This document shows, in pieces, positions 6,837-14,300 of a DNA stretch of 18,606 nt (the first letter of the stretch is position 1; the number at the start of each line of letters is the position of its first letter). The notes beneath the pieces are model-generated. The model was not told where the DNA came from. It searched no databases and saw nothing but the letters and a program-made list of their open reading frames with translations. Made by a program: the position numbers and the translations under genes. The DNA comes from Oscillospiraceae bacterium (GTDB taxonomy: Bacteria; Bacillota; Clostridia; Oscillospirales; Oscillospiraceae). Location of the stretch: positions 1 to 18,606 of the forward strand of contig JAKSPP010000017.1 of the NCBI GenBank assembly GCA_024404735.1. Reading direction: 5' to 3'.

Positions 6837-7846
6837 ACGTGGCGAACCTCCTTTGCCTTTGCCTTGGGCTTGACAGCAACCTTACCTCTTGCGGTAATGA
6901 AGTCAACACCGAGGGCGATGATGAGGAGAAGACCGGAGAAGGTGGTGTAGAAGTAGGGGTTGATTCCGAGGATGTTCATACCAACCTGGAAGGACTGGAG
7001 AATAAGAAGTCCGATGAAAGCACCGAACATGCCGCCTTCGCCGCCGCCGAAGGAGATACCACCGATGATAGCAGCGGTAAGACCGGTGAACTGTGCGGTA
7101 GAAAGAGCGGTAAGAGCGCCCTGGCCGGTCTTGGCTGCGTTGTACCAGCCTGCGAGACCTGCGCAGAAGTTACAGTTGATGAAGAGGATCATAGCAATCT
7201 TGCGGGAGTTGATACCGGCAAGTCTTGCAGCCTCGGGGTTACCACCGACGAGCTTCATCTTCATACCGAAACGGGTCTTGGAAATGAGAATACCGTAGAT
7301 GATGAAGAGAACGAACATGATGAAGATGATAACGGGGAGCTTTGCAACGGGCTTGTACTTAGCAATCCACTGAATCTGCTCGCTCTTGAAGTTCATGTTA
7401 CCGGCCTGGCCGCCTGCGCAGGCTGCGGAGAAGAGGTAGGAGATACCTCTTACGACATAGCTGACACCGAGGGTAGCAATGAAGGCGGGCATTCTGTACT
7501 TGGTAACGAGAGTTCCGTCAATGAAACCGAAGATGCAAGATACGATAAGAGCAATGATGATGCAAAGGAACCAGGGAACGCCGAGATGGTAGAGGTTGGC
7601 AATGATAACACCGCTGAAGCAACCAACAGTGGAAGCAGCCAGGTCCATGTTACCGCCGATAAGGAGGCAGCCGGCGCCGATGGAAAGGAATGCGAAGTTA
7701 GGGAGAGATATAAGAATGTTCTTATATGTGCTCATGGAGAAGAAGGGCTGCTTGAAGATGATACCAAGTATGCCCAGAACGAGGTTAATAAGAAGCAGGA
7801 GAACTACAAGGGTGAATTCCTTCTTCTTTACTATCTTTTTAATCAT
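6833..7846 (-). CDS. Sugar ABC transporter permease 1 (RbsC/YtfT family)
   Basis: The first of two permeases in the carbohydrate importer, 337 aa, polytopic. It carries the same family motifs as its neighbour: GGNMDLAAS (residues 64-72), GGNPEAARLAGIN (201-213) and GGISFGGGEGG (262-272). A charged, Lys-rich tail closes the protein. It begins 15 nt after the ATPase stop and overlaps the next permease by 4 nt. The ribosome binding site is a weak GGGGG about 9 nt before the ATG at 7846. The two permeases are clearly paralogues but diverged, which points to a heterodimeric channel. Confidence 0.93.
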   Translation of the reverse strand: MIKKIVKKKEFTLVVLLLLINLVLGILGIIFKQPFFSMSTYKNILISLPNFAFLSIGAGCLLIGGNMDLAASTVGCFSGVIIANLYHLGVPWFLCIIIALIVSCIFGFIDGTLVTKYRMPAFIATLGVSYVVRGISYLFSAACAGGQAGNMNFKSEQIQWIAKYKPVAKLPVIIFIMFVLFIIYGILISKTRFGMKMKLVGGNPEAARLAGINSRKIAMILFINCNFCAGLAGWYNAAKTGQGALTALSTAQFTGLTAAIIGGISFGGGEGGMFGAFIGLLILQSFQVGMNILGINPYFYTTFSGLLLIIALGVDFITARGKVAVKPKAKAKEVRHV

Positions 7847-7861
7847 GGAATCTATACCCCC

Positions 7862-9355
7862 TTAGTCAAGCATTGCCAGGCGGAGAACACTTTCTTCGGT
7901 AGCGTCTGCCCTGTCAACGGTGCCTGTGATATGACCGTTATGCATAACGATGATTCTGTCGGCGAGGTTTATTACCTCGGGAAGCTCGGAAGAAATGAGG
8001 ATGACTGCCATTCCGCGGCAAGCCAGGTCACAGATGAGCTTGTAGATTTCGGCCTTGGTTCCGACGTCGATACCCTTGGTAGGCTCGTCGAGGATGAGAA
8101 CCTTGGTGTTTACCTTACTGTTAATCCAACGGCCGAGGATAACCTTCTGCTGGTTACCACCGGAGAGCTGACCGACGATCTTATCATTGTCGGGAGTCTT
8201 GATGTCGAAAGCTGCAACAGCTTCGTCTGCAAGATCTTCAACTGCCTTGTAATCAACGAAAATTCCCTTGGAGAGCTTATCGATAGAAGGCATTGCAATG
8301 TTTTCCTTGATAGAACGCCACATAACGAGACCCTGCATCTGACGGTCCTCAGGACAGAGGAAGATACCGGCATCGATTGCATCCTTGGGGCTGCGGAGAG
8401 TGAGCTTGTTTCCTTCAAGCCAGACTTCACCGCCGAGAAGAGGATCGGCACCGAAGATTGCACGGGCTGTCTCAGTACGGCCTGCACCGACAAGGCCTGC
8501 AAGACCGATGATTTCGCCTGCGCGAACCTGGAAGCTGACATCACGGATAGCGAGAGTTCTGACGTCCTTGAGCTCGAGAAGAACTTCGCCGAACTTGTCG
8601 TTTCTCTTAAGGTTGGAGTAGGTATCGCCGATATCACGGCCGACCATTGCCTTAATGAGATCTGCCTCGGTGCAGTTTGCAACCTCGAAGCTCTTAACGT
8701 ACTGACCGTCCTTCATAACTACGACGTCGTCGCAGATTTCGAAGAGCTCGTTCATACGGTGAGAAACATAGAGGACAACCTTACCTGCAGCCTTAAGCTC
8801 TCTGATGTAATCAAAGAGGATTGCAATCTCAGAGTCAGTAAGAGGAGCGGTGGACTCGTCGAATGCAACAACGTCGGAATCTCTGCGGTAGGCCTTCATA
8901 ATCTCGACCATCTGCTGGTAAGCAACGGGGAGCATACCGACCATATCGCGGGGATCGATTTTGAGGCCAAACTTGTCAATGATTGCCTGAGCGTCGGCCA
9001 TAAGCTTTTTCTTATCGAAAAGGCCGAGCTTGGTCTTGGGAAGCTGACCGGGGAAGAGGTTCTCTGCTACAGAGAGAAGGGGGAAGAGCTGACGCTCCTG
9101 ATAGATAACGCTTATACCTGCTTTGATAGCGTCATCGGGGGACTCAAAGTGCTGCTCTACACCATTGATGTAAAGTGCGCCACTGTCCGGCTTAAGGTCG
9201 CCGTTCATAACCTTCAGAAGGGTACTTTTACCGGCGCCGTTTTCGCCAAGAATTGCTGTAACTCTACCGCCGCGGGCTGTGAAGTTAACTCCGCCGAGAG
9301 CGCGAACACCGGGGAACAGCTTTTCTATGTTGCGAAATTCCAGGGATTTTTCCAT
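7862..9355 (-). CDS. Sugar ABC transporter ATPase with two nucleotide-binding domains (RbsA/MglA family)
   Basis: The ATPase of the carbohydrate importer, with two nucleotide-binding domains in one chain, as in RbsA/MglA (497 aa, the usual size). Domain 1: Walker A GENGAGKST (residues 37-45), Q-loop in VIYQERQ, a degenerate signature LPVAYQQMVEI (from 142) and Walker B VVAFDESTAPLT with Asp166-Glu167. Domain 2: altered Walker A GLVGAGRTE (287-295, Lys replaced by Arg, normal for this family), signature LSGGNQQK (397-404) and Walker B ILDEPTKGID. Domain 1's DEST in place of DEPT is a minor variant. It is the first gene of the operon, with GGTGG before the ATG at 9355. Codon choice in this operon seems more restricted than in neighbours, in line with high expression (impression, not computed). 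Confidence 0.95.
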   Translation of the reverse strand: MEKSLEFRNIEKLFPGVRALGGVNFTARGGRVTAILGENGAGKSTLLKVMNGDLKPDSGALYINGVEQHFESPDDAIKAGISVIYQERQLFPLLSVAENLFPGQLPKTKLGLFDKKKLMADAQAIIDKFGLKIDPRDMVGMLPVAYQQMVEIMKAYRRDSDVVAFDESTAPLTDSEIAILFDYIRELKAAGKVVLYVSHRMNELFEICDDVVVMKDGQYVKSFEVANCTEADLIKAMVGRDIGDTYSNLKRNDKFGEVLLELKDVRTLAIRDVSFQVRAGEIIGLAGLVGAGRTETARAIFGADPLLGGEVWLEGNKLTLRSPKDAIDAGIFLCPEDRQMQGLVMWRSIKENIAMPSIDKLSKGIFVDYKAVEDLADEAVAAFDIKTPDNDKIVGQLSGGNQQKVILGRWINSKVNTKVLILDEPTKGIDVGTKAEIYKLICDLACRGMAVILISSELPEVINLADRIIVMHNGHITGTVDRADATEESVLRLAMLD

Positions 9356-9474
9356 AGGGCTACCACCTGCCTGTTATAATGTCCGATTTACGTTCTTATT
9401 GTGTTTTCCCCGGAATAAGCCAATCTTTGTTAGCGGAAAGGGAAAAGAAATAAGGTAAAAACGGCTAATTATGC

Positions 9475-9491
9475 GTACTTGTGAAAAGTAC
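9475..9491 (-). promoter_or_regulatory. Inverted repeat at the transcription start of the sugar operon: candidate operator
   Basis: GTACTT (9475-9480), 5 nt, AAGTAC (9486-9491): a perfect 6-bp inverted repeat just downstream of the predicted -10 at 9499-9504, covering the start site. A repressor bound here would block initiation, as with LacI-family sugar regulators. No regulator is encoded nearby and the half-site does not identify a family. Confidence 0.4.
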
Positions 9492-9498
9492 TTGGGAG

Positions 9499-9527
9499 AT
9501 ATTAACATTTTCTTAACAACTTGTCAA
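9499..9527 (-). promoter_or_regulatory. Promoter of the sugar ATPase-permease operon
   Basis: On the minus strand TTGACA (9527-9522), 17 nt, then TAATAT (9504-9499). The -35 is perfect and the -10 matches 4 of 6, so it is weaker than the promoter of the separate binding-protein gene. Confidence 0.65.
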
Positions 9528-9735
9528 TGAATTTAACACTATATGAATAAAACAAGGCGTATTTTTGGTTAAATCCAATAATTATAAATGAGATTTTCGT
9601 AAGATATGACAATAAAAGATTTGATAATATAAATAATAATCGCCACTATATTTTGTGTATTATTAAGGCACCCGTATTATATTAAAATATGCTGTACTCA
9701 AAGTGCCCTTTTTTCTTACCCGGGATATGCAAAAT

Positions 9736-9758
9736 CCCCCCGGCCAAATGCCGGGGGG
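9736..9758 (-). terminator. Terminator of the protease gene
   Basis: CCCCCCGGC (9736-9744), a 5-nt loop and GCCGGGGGG (9750-9758) form a perfect 9-bp GC stem, followed on the minus strand by ATTTTGC. It lies about 40 nt past the protease stop codon (9800). Confidence 0.85.
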
Positions 9759-9799
9759 AGGGGTGAGTTTAAGCCGCTTATTGTGTTTCTTTTCCCTTA

Positions 9800-11536
9800 T
9801 CAGTAAAGGGCATCCCAGTAACCGTAGTAGTAGTCGGGAGTAATGTAGAGAGTACCGGTTTCTCCGTTATTCCTGTATCCCACAACGAGCTCCTTAAACG
9901 AGGTTGTTCCCTCATAATCATAGCCGCCGCCGAAGGCCACGAAGGTATAGAGCTTCATATAGGAATAGGGCTCAATATAGTCGGAGGCATTGTCCGGACT
10001 GTATATGATTGTGAAGCTGTCCTTGCCTGTGTATGTGTCGGTTATATAATATCCGTTGCTGTCAAGAAGCTTTATGGTGAAATCAACATAGCTGAGAGTG
10101 TATTCGGAATAATTCCATACCTCAAAATCAAAGAAGACATCGCCGTTATCTTCAACAGTGTAGTTGAGGTTCTCGATTGCAACGGGAGAGAGGAGCAGGT
10201 CGTTGCCGGGCTCCGGCTCATAGCCGTACATCATTTCGTAAATCTCGGGCAGGGTATAGATAACGTTGGTATCGTAATCCGTTACATAGTCAATGGGGAT
10301 GGCAAGGTTAAGGTTCTGACCATCCGAGAAGGTTGCGGAGGTAATTCCGATAAGCTCACCGTAGGCATTGAGGAGAGCACCGCCGGAGGAGCCGTGGGAG
10401 ATGGGTGCGGAGGTCTGAATGTAGCTTAATCCGTCAAGAACTCTCTGAGGATTGGAGACTATGCCCTGACTGATTGTATTCTGAAGCCCAAGTGGGCTTC
10501 CGATTGTGAAAACAGTCTCGCCGCCCTTAAGAGCAAAGCCGTTGCCCTTTGTAAGAGTATTAAAGTCGCTTCCGCCGACCTGAATGAGAGCCCAGTCCTC
10601 ATAGCTGTTGAATTCATAGGCAAATTCAACGGGATATTCTTTTCCGTCGGTTGTGATTACAAGGGCGGAGGAGGCTCCGTCAATAACATGGTAATTGGTT
10701 ACGGCAACACCGTCGGAGCTGAGGAAGAAGCCGCTGCCGGAGGCAAATGCGTAGCCCCACTCATCATATACCTCAATATAGAAAACGGCAGAGGAGCATT
10801 TTTCGTAAACCTGCTCGGCAGTCATCGGGGTCTTTACGGGCTTTATGGTCTGCTCATATTCCTCATAGAGGGTATATGCGTTTTTGTCATAGTAGGTATT
10901 GAAGGCTGCGGAGGAGAAGGCACCGGAGTCAATAAGCTTTGAGGAGAGCTTTCTGAGACTGCCCTTCATGTTTGTGTTAAGTGCAGCATAGGATACATTT
11001 ACGGCATCTGCCCTTATGAAGTTTTCCGTATCAACCCAGCGGTTGAGTACGCCCACCTGCTTTGCGAAGGCAAAGGGGAACATCCAGCTGAAATCGGAGT
11101 TGTCGCCGGAGTCGGTGTAGCCCAGAGCACGGAGAACGAAGGTGATATACATATTTGCCTGTACCTTGCCTGTTCCGAACTGGGTTGCGCTTATGCCGTT
11201 TGTGAGCTTGTTGGCATAGGCATAGCCAACATACTTATTTGCCCAGGCAGGAACATCGGTGAAGGGGTGAGACCAGCTTCCGTTTAAGGCTTCCTCCTCT
11301 TTTCCGAGGATTCGGACAAGCATTGTAATGGCCTCGGGACGCGTCAGATTTTTGGACAGAGCATAATCCGGACCGTTATCCGTTTCGGCAACGCCCTTAA
11401 AAAGACCGAGTCTGTACAGGGAGTCTGCCAGTCTTTCCTCCAGACCGAAATCTCTTCCCGCGGCAAAACCGGATACGGAAAGAAGAGATGCAAGGAGAAC
11501 GAAGACCAGAAGAAGAGAGACAATTCTTTTTTTCAT
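9800..11536 (-). CDS. Exported SLH-domain trypsin-like (S1C/HtrA-type) serine protease
   Basis: A secreted, cell-wall-anchored protease of 578 aa. The chosen start, ATG at 11536, opens a classical signal peptide (MKKRIVSLLLVFVLL, cleavage near GFAAG) and has AAAGGAG upstream; an in-frame ATG at 11590 would add 18 hydrophilic residues and lies in the promoter -10. Residues 30-200 contain S-layer homology motifs (NLTRPEAITMLVRILG, PFTDVPAWANKYVGYAYANKL, ENFIRADAVNVSYAAL) that bind wall polymers. The protease domain follows with an intact triad: His283 in TNYHV, Asp314 in YEDWALIQV and Ser384 in HGSSGGAL. Residues from about 445 on form a Tyr/Asp-rich beta domain, not a PDZ domain, so it differs from HtrA/DegP. 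Probable role: extracellular protein quality control or processing. Monocistronic. Confidence 0.9.
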   Translation of the reverse strand: MKKRIVSLLLVFVLLASLLSVSGFAAGRDFGLEERLADSLYRLGLFKGVAETDNGPDYALSKNLTRPEAITMLVRILGKEEEALNGSWSHPFTDVPAWANKYVGYAYANKLTNGISATQFGTGKVQANMYITFVLRALGYTDSGDNSDFSWMFPFAFAKQVGVLNRWVDTENFIRADAVNVSYAALNTNMKGSLRKLSSKLIDSGAFSSAAFNTYYDKNAYTLYEEYEQTIKPVKTPMTAEQVYEKCSSAVFYIEVYDEWGYAFASGSGFFLSSDGVAVTNYHVIDGASSALVITTDGKEYPVEFAYEFNSYEDWALIQVGGSDFNTLTKGNGFALKGGETVFTIGSPLGLQNTISQGIVSNPQRVLDGLSYIQTSAPISHGSSGGALLNAYGELIGITSATFSDGQNLNLAIPIDYVTDYDTNVIYTLPEIYEMMYGYEPEPGNDLLLSPVAIENLNYTVEDNGDVFFDFEVWNYSEYTLSYVDFTIKLLDSNGYYITDTYTGKDSFTIIYSPDNASDYIEPYSYMKLYTFVAFGGGYDYEGTTSFKELVVGYRNNGETGTLYITPDYYYGYWDALY

Positions 11537-11559
11537 ACATTTACTCCTTTCAAAAGCAG

Positions 11560-11583
11560 CCTGCGAGGCCCCATCCCCGCAGG
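11560..11583 (-). other. Hairpin in the protease leader
   Basis: CCTGCG (11560-11565) and CGCAGG (11578-11583) pair with a 12-nt loop, just upstream of the ribosome binding site near 11545-11550. It may influence translation or transcript stability. Confidence 0.4.
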
Positions 11584-11589
11584 TTTTCA

Positions 11590-11614
11590 ATTATAATAAA
11601 ATATCGTTACGATA
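11590..11614 (-). promoter_or_regulatory. Protease promoter region with 13-bp palindrome TATCGTTACGATA
   Basis: The -10 is a perfect TATAAT (minus strand, 11595-11590). No TTGACA-like -35 stands 16-18 nt upstream. Instead the spacer is filled by an odd palindrome, TATCGT-T-ACGATA (11602-11614). A weak -35 plus a dyad next to the -10 suggests regulation by a dedicated protein, either an activator that distorts the spacer or a repressor. The regulator is unknown. Confidence 0.5.
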
Positions 11615-11658
11615 CCTAATTATATATAACATAAGAATAATTAATATTTTGCTTGTTT

Positions 11659-12090
11659 TCAGGGGGCGTGGTAAACGGTGTTTGCGGTTGCAATGAGCTT
11701 ATCCGGGGCACTCTTCTCCCACAGCCTTGCAAAGGTATGGACTACGCTTCTTCCGGGCTTTGTGATAAGAACCCTGCAGACCATTGTTCCGCCTATTTTG
11801 CAGGCTCTTAAATAGGATACCTGAAGGGATACGGTTACGGGGTTGTCAAAGCAGGTTGTTGCGGCAAAGACTCCGGAGAAGTCCAGCATTGTGGCAACGA
11901 TTCCGCCCTGCATAATGCCGTAGCGGTTTTTCTCCCACTCCAGTGCGGGAAATTCCATGGTAACGGAGCCCTCCTCGGGGTCATAGGACACAAAGCGGGG
12001 CTCAATCATACCCAGAACGCTGTCCTTAAGGCCGGAGTTTACACTTTCCGCAATACTGCGGAGCTTTTCTGTCATTTCTGTATTGTCCAT
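11659..12090 (-). CDS. PaaI-like hotdog-fold thioesterase
   Basis: A small (143 aa) cytoplasmic protein of the hotdog superfamily, whose members hydrolyse acyl-CoA thioesters. The core motif is NRYGIMQGGIVATMLDFSG (residues 55-73): the Gly-Gly turn and Asp70 match the family's catalytic helix, while the usual HGG is QGG. The C-terminal strands (VSLQVSYLRACKIGG and GRSVVHTFARLWE) also fit. I chose the ATG at 12090 over one at 12123 or the longer frame from 12162, because the promoter -10 at 12124-12129 puts the transcript start near 12117, past those codons. The ribosome binding site is weak (AAAGGAAAAAAC). It stands alone, divergent from the methyltransferase operon; the substrate is unknown. 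Confidence 0.85.
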   Translation of the reverse strand: MDNTEMTEKLRSIAESVNSGLKDSVLGMIEPRFVSYDPEEGSVTMEFPALEWEKNRYGIMQGGIVATMLDFSGVFAATTCFDNPVTVSLQVSYLRACKIGGTMVCRVLITKPGRSVVHTFARLWEKSAPDKLIATANTVYHAP

Positions 12091-12123
12091 TGTTTTTTCC
12101 TTTTTATAATAATAATTCATTTT

Positions 12124-12153
12124 ATTATAGCACTCCCCGTAAGGCATATGCAA
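12124..12153 (-). promoter_or_regulatory. Promoter of the thioesterase gene
   Basis: On the minus strand TTGCAT (12153-12148), 18 nt, then TATAAT (12129-12124), with a TG dinucleotide giving an extended -10 (TGCTATAAT). It decides the thioesterase start codon at 12090. Confidence 0.7.
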
Positions 12154-12206
12154 TAGGCTCACGGTCTTATAAGAAAATTTTTACGCTTTTCTTTTAAGCC
12201 CCGGTA

Positions 12207-12215
12207 TGCTATATT
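12207..12215 (+). promoter_or_regulatory. Extended -10 promoter of the methyltransferase operon
   Basis: TGCTATATT at 12207-12215 is an extended -10 element (TGnTATAnT). No good -35 is visible, which extended -10 promoters tolerate. The start near 12222 leaves a leader of under 60 nt and excludes the in-frame TTG at 12219 as start codon. Confidence 0.5.
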
Positions 12216-12251
12216 GGTTTGCAGGAAAAAAACGAAAAGCCCGAGAAAAAA

Positions 12252-12266
12252 GGGGCACTGTGCCCC
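12252..12266 (+). other. Hairpin abutting the ribosome binding site of the first methyltransferase
   Basis: GGGGCAC (12252-12258), T, GTGCCCC (12260-12266) is a perfect inverted repeat ending one base before the GGAG at 12268-12271. The RNA would form a tight stem immediately upstream of the ribosome binding site. It may set translation efficiency or be a small protein-binding site. Confidence 0.45.
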
Positions 12267-12278
12267 CGGAGAATTATT

Positions 12279-12983
12279 ATGCCGGACTGGTCAAATCCCC
12301 AATGCATAAAATGGATGAAAAATGCCTCGGAATATACAGGCTATCACAGGAAGCTGTCCGAGATTATAAGAAAGCACCTCGGTGAGGGCGGAAGCCTCTG
12401 CGATATAGGCAGCGGCCCGGGTCTTGTTGACTTTCATCTTGCCCCCTTTTATGACAGTGTTACCTGCGTAGATATATCCGAGGATGCCGTTTCCCTCATT
12501 AATAAAGAGGCCTCGGAAAGAGGCATAAAAAACCTCGTTGCCCTTAAGGACGATACGGGCACTATGGAGGGAAAATGGGACAGGATGCTTGCCGTCCTGC
12601 ACGGAAGACCCGAGGATTTTGCGGACAGATACCGCTTTATGGTCAGGGAAGCCCTTGTCATTGTAACATACGACCTGAGCCATATGACATACGAAAACCC
12701 CGTTTATGCCACAAGAAGAAACAATGACTGCCTTGCCGTTAAAACAGAGCTTCTTAAAAAAGGCATTGCCTTCGGCCTTGATTATTACACGCTCTCCTTC
12801 GGTCAGCCTCTTGAAAGCCCCGGGGATGCCGGGGACTACTGCAGAACCTACTATAAGGCTCTGCCCGGAGAGAGCCTTCATGACTGCGTAAAAAGGCTTG
12901 CACTGGAAACCGGTGACGAGGCCTATCCCCTTTACATTCCCAACGAAAAGCATCTTGCGGTTTTCACCCTCGCCCCGGGCTGA
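12279..12983 (+). CDS. Class I SAM-dependent methyltransferase
   Basis: A 234-aa protein with a Rossmann-type SAM-binding domain: motif I LCDIGSGPG (residues 40-48) and the acidic residue Asp65 at the end of strand 2 (VTCVDIS). The rest of the chain is not familiar to me, so the methyl acceptor is unknown. The start is ATG at 12279, with GGAG 7 nt upstream; an in-frame TTG 20 codons earlier overlaps the transcript start. It is followed after 27 nt by the methyltransferase-nucleotidyltransferase fusion gene and is probably its operon partner, with the terminator at 14301-14338 closing the unit. That pairing suggests a role in maturing a molybdenum-type cofactor enzyme; this is inference from context. 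Confidence 0.8.
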   Translation: MPDWSNPQCIKWMKNASEYTGYHRKLSEIIRKHLGEGGSLCDIGSGPGLVDFHLAPFYDSVTCVDISEDAVSLINKEASERGIKNLVALKDDTGTMEGKWDRMLAVLHGRPEDFADRYRFMVREALVIVTYDLSHMTYENPVYATRRNNDCLAVKTELLKKGIAFGLDYYTLSFGQPLESPGDAGDYCRTYYKALPGESLHDCVKRLALETGDEAYPLYIPNEKHLAVFTLAPG

Positions 12984-13010
12984 GGCCGGATAGAAAGGTA
13001 CATTTACTGT

Positions 13011-14264
13011 ATGAGTGATATAATAGACGATATGCCCGAGTGCGGTGAAGCCGGCTGCAGGCTGAGCCCCTGTCCCCCCTCTCTGACGGCGGAGCTTATA
13101 AAAAAGCACTGCCCCCGTCCCCTTTCCATTCTCGACATGGGCTGCGGAAACGGGGAAACTCTGGAATATTTAAGTGCTGCCCTCCCCGATGCCCGCCTTT
13201 TCGGAATTGACATTTCCGAAAAAGCCGTTTCGGCGCTGGGAGAAAGGCTCCCCGGGGCCTTTTTATATGCGGGAGGTGCAGAGAAAACTCCCTTTCCCGA
13301 CGGGTGCTTTGACGTTATCGTCTGCGAGTGTGTTTTCTCCCTTCTTGACAATCCCCTCTCCTCCGCAGAGGAGATAAAGCGACTTCTTGCCCCCGAAGGA
13401 ATACTTATTGCGGGAGACCTCTACACCAAAAACTCCGAAAGCCTTCTGAGAGACAGGGAAAACGGCGTCAGAAACGTATACACCGCCCGTGACCTTGAGG
13501 GATTTTTCTCGGAGACGGGACTTCGGGAAATTTCCTACGAGGACAAAACAGAGTCCCTTTTAAGCTTTGCAGCAGAAATTATAATGTCCGGCTCCGGCGC
13601 TTTGTCCTGCGAGACTCTCGCGCTTTTAAGGAGGGCAAGGGCAGGCTACGGAGTGTGGGTTTTCCGTAAAGAGGCACCTCTCCCCCTAATGGGGCTTGTC
13701 CTCTGCGCGGGTCTTTCCTCCAGAATGGGGCGCTTCAAGGCATTTTTGCCGGTTAAGGGCGAGAGCATGCTGCGGAGGAATGTTTCCCTTCTTCATAATG
13801 CCGGGGCTGAGAGAGTTCTTGTTGTAACAGGACACAGGGCAAACGATGTAAGGGAGCATCTCAAGGATATCCCCTACGTTGTTTTTGCCCACAATCCGGA
13901 CTACGCCGAAACGGGAATGCTGGAGTCTGTAAAGCTTGCCCTTTCAGTCCTGAAGGACCGCTGCAAAAGGCTTCTTATAACCCCCGTTGACGTACCCGCC
14001 GTAAGCCCGGCTGCAGCCGTGGCCGTTGCGGGGGTAAGCTCGGACTTTGCAAGACCCCTTTATAAGGGGCAGCCGGGGCACCCTGTAGGTCTTTCACAGG
14101 AGGCATTTGACAGAATCCTTTCCTATAACGGGCCCGGAGGCCTTGGAGGTGCCGTTTCGGCACAGGGCATTTCCGTTTCGGATGTGCCCGTTGAGGATAA
14201 ATTCGTTCTTCTCGATGCAGACACTCCGGAGGCTTACGATAAGCTTATAAAAGAATTCGAATAA
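13011..14264 (+). CDS. Fusion protein: SAM methyltransferase + MobA/MocA-like nucleotidyltransferase
   Basis: A 417-aa two-domain protein. Domain 1 (about 1-215) is a class I SAM methyltransferase: motif I ILDMGCGNGET (40-50), acidic Asp67 in FGIDIS, LLAPEGILIAGDLYT (125-139). Domain 2 (about 225-417) is a molybdopterin-type nucleotidyltransferase: nucleotide-binding loop LVLCAGLSSRMGRFK (229-243), the DxP motif in PVDVPAV (325-331), GQPGHPVGL (353-361) and the closing DADTPEAYDKL (402-412). Enzymes with domain 2 attach CMP or GMP to molybdopterin or related cofactors. Cys residues at 11, 16 and 21 near the N-terminus may bind metal. From memory, separate proteins named DVU_1556-family methyltransferase and DVU_1551-family NTP transferase occur together in molybdenum-hydroxylase accessory clusters; here the two would be fused. 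Start: ATG at 13011 with AAAGG about 12 nt upstream. Confidence 0.88.
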   Translation: MSDIIDDMPECGEAGCRLSPCPPSLTAELIKKHCPRPLSILDMGCGNGETLEYLSAALPDARLFGIDISEKAVSALGERLPGAFLYAGGAEKTPFPDGCFDVIVCECVFSLLDNPLSSAEEIKRLLAPEGILIAGDLYTKNSESLLRDRENGVRNVYTARDLEGFFSETGLREISYEDKTESLLSFAAEIIMSGSGALSCETLALLRRARAGYGVWVFRKEAPLPLMGLVLCAGLSSRMGRFKAFLPVKGESMLRRNVSLLHNAGAERVLVVTGHRANDVREHLKDIPYVVFAHNPDYAETGMLESVKLALSVLKDRCKRLLITPVDVPAVSPAAAVAVAGVSSDFARPLYKGQPGHPVGLSQEAFDRILSYNGPGGLGGAVSAQGISVSDVPVEDKFVLLDADTPEAYDKLIKEFE

Positions 14265-14300
14265 TATCTAAGCAAGCAACACCTCCCTTGACTATGCCCA

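Larger units (their letters stand above)
9356..9799. other. 444-nt gene-free region between the sugar importer and the protease
   Basis: It contains the sugar-operon promoter (9499-9527) with a dyad near the transcription start (9475-9491), and the protease terminator (9736-9758). The leader from about 9492 to 9355 is near 137 nt without a recognisable riboswitch. Between about 9530 and 9720 the sequence is strikingly AT-rich with no convincing gene on either strand. A 5-bp GGCAC/GTGCC pairing (around 9667 and 9702) flanks about 30 nt and is followed on the plus strand by TTTTTT; nothing upstream on that strand would need a terminator, so its meaning is unclear. Confidence 0.6.

Noticed and set aside
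6827..9379. An 850-codon open frame on the plus strand, antisense to the sugar permease and ATPase genes
   Set aside because: It has no family features and is rich in Glu/Asp/Gly/Cys/Asn as expected from reading biased codons backwards. The minus-strand genes under it have intact motifs and operon spacing.
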